Origin: Burkholderia sp. S171
Lineage (GTDB): Bacteria > Pseudomonadota > Gammaproteobacteria > Burkholderiales > Burkholderiaceae
Length of the DNA stretch: 64,000 bases
Direction: 5' to 3'
Assembly (NCBI RefSeq): GCF_009766085.1
Contig: NZ_LMUF01000030.1
Coordinates: 135,460-199,459, forward strand
Part shown: one piece after another, positions 56,890 to 64,000 of the stretch
How the letters are laid out: the number at the start of each line of letters is the position of its first letter
Position numbering within the stretch: position 1 is the stretch's first letter
Notes under the pieces: model-generated
Seen by the model: only the letters and a program-made list of their open reading frames with translations
Database searches by the model: none
Told to the model about the DNA's origin: nothing
Translations under genes and position numbers: made by a program

Positions 56890-57162
56890 ATGGGAATTAT
56901 CTACGACAGCGCGAAGCGCGACAAAACCTTTAGTGAACGCGGACTGGACTTTGAGCTTGCTGCCGAGGTTTTTGCGGGCTTGACGCTGACGCAACAAGAC
57001 TTGCGCTCCGATTACGGGGAACAACGATTCACGACTGCGGGCTGGTTACACGGCCGGATTGTCGTGTTGGTTTGGACACCCCGCGGCGCGGACCGCCGCA
57101 TCATAAGCATGAGGAAAGCAAATGACCGCGAAACTAAAAGACTCACCCCGCATTTGGGTTGA
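56890..57162 (+). CDS. brnT: BrnT-family toxin (first module)
   Basis: 90-residue ribonuclease-type toxin of the BrnT family (RelE-like fold, type II toxin-antitoxin). Family features: IIYDSAKRDKTFSERGLDFELA near the start (K and ERG positions conserved), a central strand WLHGRIVVLVWTPRG, and the C-terminal RIISMRKANDRE. It would cleave cellular RNA unless bound by BrnA. It overlaps brnA by 41 bases. No Shine-Dalgarno is present, consistent with a leaderless start. Confidence 0.88.
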   Translation: MGIIYDSAKRDKTFSERGLDFELAAEVFAGLTLTQQDLRSDYGEQRFTTAGWLHGRIVVLVWTPRGADRRIISMRKANDRETKRLTPHLG

Positions 57163-57400
57163 TCCCGACGATGCGCCCGAAATCACCAATGACTGGATCG
57201 CTGGCGCGGAGTTACGCGCCGGTGGGAAGGTGGTTCGGCGGGGGCGCCCTCCAGGCAGCACGAAGACACCGACCACTGTCCGCCTGGACAACGAAGTGCT
57301 CGAAGCGTTTCGCGCAACCGGACCGCGTTGGCAATCGCGCCTGAACGCTGCGCTCGCCGACTGGCTGAAGACCCACTCGCCAGACGAACTGCCGGTGTGA
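57122..57400 (+). CDS. brnA: BrnA-family antitoxin (first module)
   Basis: 92-residue ribbon-helix-helix antitoxin that neutralises BrnT and represses the operon. The N-terminal half (about 1-50) should wrap the toxin; the C-terminal RHH segment TTVRLDNEVLEAFRATGPRWQS ends with LADWLKTHSPDELPV. Its last 15 residues differ from the second module's antitoxin at a single position, whereas the N-terminal half is quite different. It starts within brnT. Confidence 0.88.
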   Translation: MTAKLKDSPRIWVDPDDAPEITNDWIAGAELRAGGKVVRRGRPPGSTKTPTTVRLDNEVLEAFRATGPRWQSRLNAALADWLKTHSPDELPV

Positions 57401-57417
57401 TGCGCCTCACTCCGATC

Positions 57418-57472
57418 TTTGTATATACAAAAAGCCTAGTCCAGAGCGAATTTTGTATATACAATTTGATCG
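57418..57472 (+). promoter_or_regulatory. Promoter/operator of the second brnTA module
   Basis: Two identical palindromes TTGTATATACAA (57419-57430 and 57453-57464) are 34 bp apart, the same spacing as in the first module. TACAAT (57460-57465) is the likely -10 and lies seven bases from the ATG, so this transcript also looks leaderless. Confidence 0.65.
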
Positions 57473-57739
57473 ATGCAAGTCTCCTTCGATGTGAATAAGA
57501 GCGCCCGTAACATCGCTGAACGCAGTTTATCGTTCGAACGGGCTGCAGAATTCAATTTCGAGACAGCGTTGATCGGCACTGACGACCGGCGTGTTTATAG
57601 CGAAGTACGGTACGTCGCTTTGGGTTATCTCGACGAACGCTTGCATGTTCTCTGTTTCACTGAAACCCATGATGGAATCCGTGTAATCAGTTTTCGGAAG
57701 GCTAATTCGAGAGAGGTGAATCACTATGCCAGCACGTAA
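57473..57739 (+). CDS. brnT: BrnT-family toxin (second module)
   Basis: 88-residue BrnT-type ribonuclease toxin. It begins MQVSFDVNKSARNIAERSLSF, has the central strand ALGYLDERLHVLCFTE and the C-terminal IRVISFRKANSREV, the same pattern as the first module but with low overall identity. Base composition is more AT-rich than its neighbours. It overlaps its brnA by 14 bases. Probably a separate acquisition or an old duplication. Confidence 0.88.
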   Translation: MQVSFDVNKSARNIAERSLSFERAAEFNFETALIGTDDRRVYSEVRYVALGYLDERLHVLCFTETHDGIRVISFRKANSREVNHYAST

Positions 57740-58013
57740 GCCCATGATTGATGAGAGTGGAGAAGTACGCGAACTGACGGCCGCGGACGTCAAAACGTTC
57801 AAGCGCGGAGGCGCTGCATTACCCGCATCGCTGCGGGCGAAGACGGGCGTTCGCGGTCCTCAAAAGGCGCCAACGAAGATTCCGCTATCGCTTCGACTTT
57901 CGCCGCAGGTCGTGGAGGCGTTTCGCGCGTCGGGTGAGGGGTGGCAGACGCGAATCGACGTGGTTCTGGCCGACTGGCTCAAGACCCATTCGCCGGACGA
58001 ACTGGCGGTGTGA
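57726..58013 (+). CDS. brnA: BrnA-family antitoxin (second module)
   Basis: 95-residue antitoxin. The N-terminal part (ESGEVRELTAADVKTFKRG) differs from the first copy. The ribbon-helix-helix part (IPLSLRLSPQVVEAFRASG) and the end LADWLKTHSPDELAV match it closely. The shared C-terminus suggests conserved DNA-binding or oligomerisation, while the N-terminus should give toxin specificity. It ends 64 bases before the tRNA-Ser gene on the opposite strand. Confidence 0.88.
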   Translation: MPARKPMIDESGEVRELTAADVKTFKRGGAALPASLRAKTGVRGPQKAPTKIPLSLRLSPQVVEAFRASGEGWQTRIDVVLADWLKTHSPDELAV

Positions 58014-58077
58014 ATGGCTTGGTGCGGGGGCGGGGAATTTGAAGCAGAGGGTTGCAGACAAGCCGGGGTGCTGTTTT

Positions 58078-58167
58078 TGGCGGAAGCGGTGAGATTCGAA
58101 CTCACGGACGAGTCACCCCGTCGCTAGTTTTCAAGACTAGTGCCTTAAACCGCTCGGCCACGCTTCC
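58078..58167 (-). tRNA. tRNA-Ser (anticodon UGA)
   Basis: 90 bases with encoded CCA. Acceptor GGAAGCG/CGCTTCC, anticodon loop CTTGAAA giving UGA (reads UCA and, by wobble, UCG), a long class II variable arm, and the T-arm GTGAGTTCGAATCTCAC, identical to that of the other tRNA-Ser. Confidence 0.98.
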
Positions 58168-58292
58168 ACGCTTTACAGACAAACTTCACACACAGCAACA
58201 CCGGGAAAAGTGCGCTCAAACCGCGCCGCACCTCTCCGGCAAGGCGCGTATTGTAGCGCAACTTTCTCTCGCGTCCAGCACGCGAAACCGAC

Positions 58293-59522
58293 TCACCCTT
58301 CCAGCGACCGGGTTGCCCGCAAACCGGGAAACAATCGCATCCATAGCAACGCAACGGCGATCGTACCTACGCCGCCAATCAGCACCGCAGGCACTGCGCC
58401 GAACAATCCCGCCGTCATCCCCGACTCGAACTCACCCAACTGATTCGATGTTCCGATAAACAGCGAATTGATGGCGCCCACACGACCGCGCATGTCGTCG
58501 GGCGTTTGAAGTTGAACGAGCGACAGGCGCACGACGACGCTGATCACATCGGAGGCGCCTAGCGCGGCCAGCGCGATCAGCGAAACGTACAGGTTCCGCG
58601 ATAACCCGAACACAATCGTCGCAATGCCAAACGCGATCACGCCGCCGAACAACGCCGTCCCCGCCCGCCTTCGCAACGGAAAATGCGCGAGATAAATCGA
58701 TCCGGCCAGCGCGCCAACCGCAGGCGCCGCGCGCAGGACGCCGAGCGCCCACGGGCCGGCATGCAAGATATCGCGGGCGAAAACGGGCAGCAATGCCGTT
58801 GCGCCGCCCAGCAATACCGCAAACAGATCCAGCGATAACGCCCCCAGGATCACCGGCTTGCGTCGAATGAAGGCGATACCGGAGAAGAGCGATTCGAAGG
58901 TCAGCGGCGTGCGCATGCGCACCACTTGTTCGATCTTTATCGATGACAACACCACCGACGCCCCGATGAACGCCACCGCCACCGCGCCATATACCGTAAG
59001 CGCCCCGAGGCCGTAGAGCAGACCACCCATTGCCGGTCCGAGGATCTGCGCTGTCTGGTTCGCCGACGTCGACCACGCGGTCGCGTACTGCAATTGGGCG
59101 CGTGGAATCAGGTTGGGCAAGAGTGCGGCCATCGATGGCGACTCGAACGCGCGTGCCGATCCGGCAATTGCCGCGATCAAATAGATCAGCCCCTGGCTGG
59201 GGACCCCGCGCCACGTCGCCACGCACAGCGTCAACGCGGCCACGCCTTGAATCGCCTGACAGATGAACGCGATCGTGCGCCGGTCGTAGCGGTCGGCGAC
59301 ATGGCCCACCACCAACGTGAGCATGAACATCGGCAGGAATTGCGAGAGGCCGACGAGCCCGAGCGCGAACGCACTGTGCGTGATCGAGTAGATCTGCCAG
59401 CCGATTGCGACCGACATCATCTGGAACGCAACCGATGACATCACCCGTGCGCTCCAGAAGAGCGCGAAAGGCCGGTGCCGCATAACGGAACCGGCGGTCA
59501 GACTAGGGGCGGGCGCGTCCAA
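58293..59522 (-). CDS. MFS transporter (EntS/MFS_3-type)
   Basis: 409 residues with about 12 helices and the EntS-like pattern: MRHRPFALFWSARVMSSVAFQM near the start, GHVADRYDRRTI in loop 2-3, FESPSMAALLPNLIP and LQTPDDMRGRVGAINSLFIG. The family exports siderophores or drugs; the substrate here is unknown. The start is a TTG one base after the hemW stop, with AAGGAAG upstream inside hemW; an ATG 13 codons later is the alternative. Last gene of rph-rdgB-hemW-MFS. Confidence 0.9.
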   Translation of the reverse strand: MDAPAPSLTAGSVMRHRPFALFWSARVMSSVAFQMMSVAIGWQIYSITHSAFALGLVGLSQFLPMFMLTLVVGHVADRYDRRTIAFICQAIQGVAALTLCVATWRGVPSQGLIYLIAAIAGSARAFESPSMAALLPNLIPRAQLQYATAWSTSANQTAQILGPAMGGLLYGLGALTVYGAVAVAFIGASVVLSSIKIEQVVRMRTPLTFESLFSGIAFIRRKPVILGALSLDLFAVLLGGATALLPVFARDILHAGPWALGVLRAAPAVGALAGSIYLAHFPLRRRAGTALFGGVIAFGIATIVFGLSRNLYVSLIALAALGASDVISVVVRLSLVQLQTPDDMRGRVGAINSLFIGTSNQLGEFESGMTAGLFGAVPAVLIGGVGTIAVALLWMRLFPGLRATRSLEG

Positions 59523-59523
59523 T

Positions 59524-60771
59524 TTAACGTTCTTCCTTGATTTTTATCGACGGCGTGTCCCTGAGAAAGAGCGCCTGCAGATCATTGAGAAAATCCTGTC
59601 CGCGCTGCGTTGGCGCAATGCGTTCAATGTCCCGCGTGATCAAGCCACGACGTTCCGCTTCGACCAGTCCCGTTTCGATTGCTGACATCGCGAGTCCAGT
59701 TCGTTCGTTAAACGAATGCACCGGAAATCCTTCCACGAGCCGCAACGTGTTGAGCATGAATTCGAACGGCAGGTCGCGTGGTCCAACCTCATGCTCTTCC
59801 TGCACTGCGGCGCCGCCGAGCGCTTCATCCATGTACGTTCCCGGATGTTTGTAACGCACCTGGCGCACGATTTTCTGCGGAAACGACAGCTTCGTATGTG
59901 CGCCCGCACCAATGCCGAGATAGTCGCCAAAGCGCCAGTAGTTCAGGTTGTGCTGGCTCTTCCTGTGCGGCTTCGCATAAGCCGACACCTCGTAGCGCTC
60001 ATACCCCGCTGAAGCCGTGCGCTCGTGAATCCAGTCCTGCATGTCGGCGGACGCGTCGTCGTCAGGAACGGGCGGCGGGTACTTGGCGAACATGGTGTTC
60101 GGTTCGAGCGTCAGGTGATATAGCGACAAATGCGGCGGCGCGAAACTGATAGCCGTTTCAATATCCGCCCGGCATTCGTCGAGCGTCTGCTTGGGCAGGG
60201 CGAACATCAGGTCGAGATTGAAGTTATCGAAGTTCTTTGCCGCTATTTCCACCGCCTGGCGCGCTTGCGTTGCATCGTGAATCCGGCCGAGCGCCTTCAA
60301 ATGCTGCTCATTGAAACTTTGGATACCTATCGATAAACGGTTCACGCCGCTTGCCCGGAACTGCGCAAACTTCGCGGCTTCGAACGTGCCGGGGTTGGCT
60401 TCGAGCGTGATTTCGGCATCGGCGTCGAGCGGCAGCAGCGCGCGGGCATCGGAGAGCAGGCGGTCCAGTCCTTTCGCCGACAGCAAACTCGGCGTCCCTC
60501 CGCCGATAAAAATAGTGTGCACCTGGCGGCCCCAGACCATCGGCAACGCGCGCTCGAGATCGGCGCGTAGTGCATCGAGATATCGATCCTCGGGAAACGT
60601 CTCGCCCTTCCATTCGTGCGAGTTGAAATCGCAATACGGGCATTTGCGCACGCACCACGGGAAGTGCACGTACAACGCCAGCGGCGGCAGCGACGTCAGC
60701 CGGATACTGCCCGGCGACGTGAACGCCTTGATCACGTTGATCGCCTGAGGACCGCTCGAACTGGCCGTCAC
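59524..60771 (-). CDS. hemW: HemW, radical SAM haem chaperone
   Basis: 415-residue radical SAM protein related to coproporphyrinogen oxidase HemN but acting as a haem-inserting chaperone. It has the cluster motif CVRKCPYC (CxxxCxxC) near residue 40, FIGGGTPSLL, EANPGTFE, RLSIGIQSFN, and the HemW C-terminal domain. It lacks the HemN N-terminal extension. The GTG start overlaps the rdgB stop as GTGA, so the genes are coupled. Confidence 0.95.
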   Translation of the reverse strand: MTASSSGPQAINVIKAFTSPGSIRLTSLPPLALYVHFPWCVRKCPYCDFNSHEWKGETFPEDRYLDALRADLERALPMVWGRQVHTIFIGGGTPSLLSAKGLDRLLSDARALLPLDADAEITLEANPGTFEAAKFAQFRASGVNRLSIGIQSFNEQHLKALGRIHDATQARQAVEIAAKNFDNFNLDLMFALPKQTLDECRADIETAISFAPPHLSLYHLTLEPNTMFAKYPPPVPDDDASADMQDWIHERTASAGYERYEVSAYAKPHRKSQHNLNYWRFGDYLGIGAGAHTKLSFPQKIVRQVRYKHPGTYMDEALGGAAVQEEHEVGPRDLPFEFMLNTLRLVEGFPVHSFNERTGLAMSAIETGLVEAERRGLITRDIERIAPTQRGQDFLNDLQALFLRDTPSIKIKEER

Positions 60772-61397
60772 GATATTTCCTTCAATCGCGCCAGCAGATG
60801 CCGAAGTGCAATCGCCCGATGGCTGTTGGCGTTTTTCACGGCGGGATCGAGTTCGGCGGCGGTTTGTCCGAGCGACGGCACGAGGAAATGCGCGTCATAG
60901 CCAAAGCCGTTCGCTCCGCGCGGGGTATCGATGACTTCGCCGTGCCAGCGGCCTTCCGCAATCAGCGGTTCGGGATCTTCGGCATGACGCACCAGCACGA
61001 GGACGGAGAAGAAATACGCGCGCCGATCTGATTCACTAGCCAGATCCTTCGCGAGACGCGCGTTGTTCGCGGCGTCGCTTTTCTCGCCGCCGTTGAGCAA
61101 TTGCGCATAGCGGGCCGAATACACGCCCGGTGCGCCGCGCAACGCATGCACGCAGAGGCCAGAGTCGTCGGCCAGCGCCGGCAATCCGGTCGCCGCCGAT
61201 GCATGGCGCGCCTTCGCCAGCGCATTCTCGATAAACGTCACATGCGGTTCCTCGGCCTCGGACACACCCAGCTCGCCTTGCGTCACGAGGTCGATGCCCG
61301 CGGTGCTCAGCAGTGCTGCGAACTCGCGCAATTTCCCGGGGTTATTGGAGGCAAGAACGACGCGTCCCAAGGCGCTAACCGCAGAAGAATCAGACAC
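60768..61397 (-). CDS. rdgB: dITP/XTP pyrophosphatase RdgB (HAM1)
   Basis: Hydrolyses dITP, XTP and ITP to monophosphates, keeping deaminated purines out of DNA. The product is 209 residues from a GTG at 61397 that overlaps the rph stop by eight bases. It contains [40 protein letters not shown], and the C-terminal [23 protein letters not shown], all conserved HAM1 motifs. Confidence 0.95.
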   Translation of the reverse strand: MSDSSAVSALGRVVLASNNPGKLREFAALLSTAGIDLVTQGELGVSEAEEPHVTFIENALAKARHASAATGLPALADDSGLCVHALRGAPGVYSARYAQLLNGGEKSDAANNARLAKDLASESDRRAYFFSVLVLVRHAEDPEPLIAEGRWHGEVIDTPRGANGFGYDAHFLVPSLGQTAAELDPAVKNANSHRAIALRHLLARLKEIS

Positions 61398-62151
61398 TGA
61401 GCAACTCCAGCGCGACCTTCTGCTTCGCAATCAATGTTTCAATACCACTTTGCGCCAGATCCATCAGCGCGTTCATTTCGGCGCGTGTGAACGGTACGCC
61501 TTCGGCCGTTCCCTGTACTTCCACGAAACCGCCTGCGCCGGTCATCACGACGTTCATGTCGGTGTCGCACTGCGAGTCTTCGTCGTAGTCGAGATCGAGC
61601 ACCGGCTGGCCGTTGTACACGCCCACCGAAATTGCCGCGACGAATTGATTGATCGGCGATTCCGCGATTTTGCCGGCGGCCAGCAGCTTGGTGACGGCAT
61701 CGTGGGCCGCGACAAACGCGCCCGTAATGCTGGCCGTGCGCGTGCCGCCATCGGCCTGGATCACATCGCAGTCGATGTGCAGCGTGCGCGCGCCCAGCTT
61801 GTTCAGATCGAAGACGGAACGCAGCGCGCGCCCGATCAACCGCTGGATTTCCTGCGTGCGTCCAGTTTGCTTGCCGCGTGCGGCTTCGCGGTCGTTACGG
61901 GTGTTCGTGGCGCGCGGCAGCATGCCGTATTCGGCGGTGAGCCAGCCTTGATCGCGGCCGCGCAGGAATTCGGGCACGCGCTCGGAAATGCTCGCGGTGC
62001 AGATCACTTTGGTATCGCCGAATTCGACGAGAACCGCCCCTTCCGCATGCTTCGTGTAGTGCCGCGTGATGCGCACATCGCGCAATTGGTCTGCGCTACG
62101 GCCGCTCGGGCGGTTAAACGGGGCGGACGGGTTCAGCGTGGAGTCGGTCAT
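61390..62151 (-). CDS. rph: Ribonuclease PH
   Basis: Phosphorolytic 3'-5' exoribonuclease that trims tRNA 3' ends. The product is 253 residues from the ATG at 62151. It has [35 protein letters not shown], and the phosphate-binding [12 protein letters not shown]. The 5' leader carries no Shine-Dalgarno (it reads GCCTCCTCC before the ATG), which is odd for the first gene of the operon. Confidence 0.96.
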   Translation of the reverse strand: MTDSTLNPSAPFNRPSGRSADQLRDVRITRHYTKHAEGAVLVEFGDTKVICTASISERVPEFLRGRDQGWLTAEYGMLPRATNTRNDREAARGKQTGRTQEIQRLIGRALRSVFDLNKLGARTLHIDCDVIQADGGTRTASITGAFVAAHDAVTKLLAAGKIAESPINQFVAAISVGVYNGQPVLDLDYDEDSQCDTDMNVVMTGAGGFVEVQGTAEGVPFTRAEMNALMDLAQSGIETLIAKQKVALELLSV

Positions 62152-62509
62152 GGAGGAGGCAAAGTGAAAGAAACGCAGTGAAAGGAGCTTCGGCGCACGG
62201 TAAAAAAAGCGTAAAAAAACGCGCCAAGGTTCGAATTTTATCCGCAATCGGAGTGAGCGTCCGTCGCGCCTTTCCGGGTTCATCCCGCGTTGATCCGCGC
62301 GCGCCGCGTTGCGGCATTGCGTTTCCCCGGGCGGGATCGGCAAAAATGGGATAATGCCAGCTTCCTCGCCCGGCCAACATTGCCTGCCATTTCGCGCAGC
62401 TTCACGCCGGGCGTTTCGAAGCGAACTGGCCGTGCCGCGCGAGTAGCGAGCAGTAAGCAACACGCGAGCAACACGCGAGCCGCCACGGCCTTCAATTACG
62501 GACGCGACA
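62152..62509. other. Divergent promoter region between rph and yicC
   Basis: About 360 bases. GATAAT at 62350-62355 is a possible -10 for yicC-gmk; no good -35 was found. No gene seen. Confidence 0.4.
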
Positions 62510-63442
62510 ATGATCTACAGCATGACAGGCTACGCCAGCGCGACGCGCGAAGTAGCGTCGGACGGCGCGGGCGCCAATGGCTCGGGCGTGGGGGTATCGG
62601 TGGAATTGCGCACGGTGAATTCGCGCTTCCTCGACATGAATTTCCGCATGCCCGAAGACGTGCGCGTCTGCGAGCCGCAATTGCGCGAAATGCTGATGAA
62701 CAAGCTCTCGCGCGGCAAGGTCGATATCCGCATCAACCTGAATCGCGCAGAGCAGACGACCATTGCAGGCGTGCTCAATCGCGATGCGCTGTCGCAACTC
62801 GCCGCGCTCGAACGCTCGGTGCTGGATATTTTCCCCGATGCCGAGCGCATGCGCACCGGTGAAATCCTGCGCTGGCCGGGCATTTTGTCGGAGAGCGGCG
62901 TGTCGGCGGAAACGCTGCGCGACGCGGTTCTGGCATGCGGCAAGCAGGCGATTGCCGAACTCATCGATGTCCGCGCCCGTGAAGGCGCCGCGCTTAGCTC
63001 CGTGCTGATCGCGAACGTGACGGAAATGGAAGCGATCGTGGCCAAGGTCACGCCGCTCGTGCCGGAACTGATCACGAAGCATCAGCAGAAGATTGTCGAG
63101 CGTTTGCAGGACGCGCTTGGGATTGCGTCGCCGGAAGGCACGCAAACCAGTATTCCACGCGAGGAAATCGCGGAACGGATTCGCCAGGAAGTGACTATTT
63201 ACGGCATCCGTATCGACATCACCGAGGAATTGCAGCGTCTCTCCGCGCATCTGGCGGAAACGCGCCACGTACTGCAAAAGGGCGGCAAAGTGGGCAAGCG
63301 GCTCGACTTCATGATGCAGGAGCTGAATCGCGAAGCGAACACGCTCGGGTCGAAGGCGGCGGCGAAAGAACTCGCGGATTCGTCGATGACGCTCAAATTG
63401 CTCATCGAACAGATGCGCGAGCAAGTGCAAAACCTGGAGTAA
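62510..63442 (+). CDS. yicC: YicC-family endoribonuclease
   Basis: 310 residues of the YicC/YloC family, recently recognised as an RNase clade. The N-terminal [34 protein letters not shown], and the C-terminal DUF1732 region ([21 protein letters not shown]) are all conserved. A short Gly/Ala insert ([11 protein letters not shown]) follows the first motif. Cytoplasmic. Lies directly upstream of gmk, the usual neighbourhood. Confidence 0.95.
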   Translation: MIYSMTGYASATREVASDGAGANGSGVGVSVELRTVNSRFLDMNFRMPEDVRVCEPQLREMLMNKLSRGKVDIRINLNRAEQTTIAGVLNRDALSQLAALERSVLDIFPDAERMRTGEILRWPGILSESGVSAETLRDAVLACGKQAIAELIDVRAREGAALSSVLIANVTEMEAIVAKVTPLVPELITKHQQKIVERLQDALGIASPEGTQTSIPREEIAERIRQEVTIYGIRIDITEELQRLSAHLAETRHVLQKGGKVGKRLDFMMQELNREANTLGSKAAAKELADSSMTLKLLIEQMREQVQNLE

Positions 63443-63449
63443 CGCCGCC

Positions 63450-64000
63450 ATGAACGACGCACAACGCAACACCTACGCCGGGGTCTATCCGGGCAACCTG
63501 TTCATGGTCGTGGCGCCGTCGGGCGCGGGCAAGTCGACGCTGGTCAACGCGCTGCTCGCGCAGGATCAGGCAATCCGGCTGTCCGTGTCGTACACCACGC
63601 GCGAACCGCGTCCGGGCGAGCAAAACGGCGTTCAATACCATTTCGCTTCCGTCGATGACTTCATGGCGCGCCACGCCGCCGGCGAGTTCCTCGAAAGCGC
63701 GGAAGTGCACGGCAACTACTACGCCACGTCGCGCGTGTGGATTGAAGAGCAGATGAAAAGCGGCCACGACGTGCTGCTTGAAATCGATTGGCAAGGCGCG
63801 CAACAGGTCAAGAAACGCTTTCGCAATGCGGTGGAAATCTTCATCCTGCCGCCGTCACTGGATGCGCTGGAAGAGCGCCTGAAGAAGCGTGGCCAGGACT
63901 CGCCGAACGTCATCGTGCGGCGTTTGCTGGCCGCCGGCAGCGAGATGGCGCATGCGCCGGAAGCGGAATATGTGCTGATCAACGAGAACTTCGAGCGCGC
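63450..64000 (+). CDS. gmk: Guanylate kinase (partial, runs off right edge)
   Basis: Converts GMP and ATP to GDP and ADP. 183 residues are visible. The P-loop APSGAGKST is at 22-30, followed by [13 protein letters not shown] (GMP-binding loop), Y..F...F.......FLE, and the [14 protein letters not shown] lid region. It starts seven bases after yicC, and the reading frame continues past the window end. Confidence 0.95.
   Translation, partial: MNDAQRNTYAGVYPGNLFMVVAPSGAGKSTLVNALLAQDQAIRLSVSYTTREPRPGEQNGVQYHFASVDDFMARHAAGEFLESAEVHGNYYATSRVWIEEQMKSGHDVLLEIDWQGAQQVKKRFRNAVEIFILPPSLDALEERLKKRGQDSPNVIVRRLLAAGSEMAHAPEAEYVLINENFER

Noticed and set aside
56820..58167. Prophage or integrative element
   Set aside because: No integrase, phage structural gene or clear att duplication is present; only toxin-antitoxin genes.

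Overview
The window is chromosomal DNA from a GC-rich betaproteobacterium of the Burkholderiaceae, most likely a Paraburkholderia/Caballeronia/Burkholderia relative. This rests on gene content and order (scpA-DUF3460 beside tamA-tamB and metG; dcd beside a basic amino acid decarboxylase; a fused hemD-hemX gene followed by hemY; minCDE; rph-rdgB-hemW), on the strong GC3 bias of every gene, and on frequent GTG/TTG starts. No database search was possible. Almost all genes are intact housekeeping genes. I saw no insertion sequence, prophage, CRISPR array or rRNA.

Layout. 1-1071: scpA (running off the left edge) and a DUF3460 gene. 1560-7500: tamA and tamB, the outer-membrane translocation/assembly module. 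7604-10781: metG and an OmpA-type lipoprotein, separated by a leader-like terminator element. 11053-16047: apbC, a SodC-like lipoprotein that has lost most metal ligands, dcd, and a PLP-dependent decarboxylase. 16133-22374: bestrophin, a HEPN/HTH-nucleotidyltransferase pair (probable toxin-antitoxin type module), argH, an RskA-type anti-sigma factor with its ECF sigma factor, and an MmyB-type regulator. 22711-30553: ppc facing hemC-hemDX-hemY. 30611-36234: TolC, rhodanese, Pcm, TRIC channel, Smr protein and trxB, all leftward. 36614-44525: ftsK-lolA, an NCS1 permease, rarA, serS and tRNA-Ser(CGA). 44622-48174: small envelope proteins in an AT-rich pocket, map and a GNAT enzyme. 48384-50315: minCDE. 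50558-56758: small envelope proteins, a CLC exchanger, OpgC, an MHS transporter and a TonB-like lipoprotein. 56890-58167: two BrnT-BrnA toxin-antitoxin modules in tandem beside tRNA-Ser(UGA). 58293-64000: MFS, hemW, rdgB and rph leftward, yicC and gmk rightward.

Themes. Envelope biogenesis recurs (TamA/B, LolA, TolC, OmpA-like, TonB-like, OpgC). So do cell division and chromosome partition (ScpA, FtsK, MinCDE), haem synthesis (HemC, HemDX, HemY, plus HemW), and nucleotide hygiene (Dcd, RdgB, Gmk). The accessory content is small and consists of the HEPN/MNT pair, the tandem BrnTA modules, the AT-rich outer-membrane protein locus and a 24-bp tandem repeat between lolA and the permease. The most interesting signals are regulatory: two brn promoters with repeats spaced by the same 34 bp that look leaderless, direct/palindromic repeats in front of the nucleotidyltransferase gene, and an orphan leucine-rich leader plus terminator ahead of metG.
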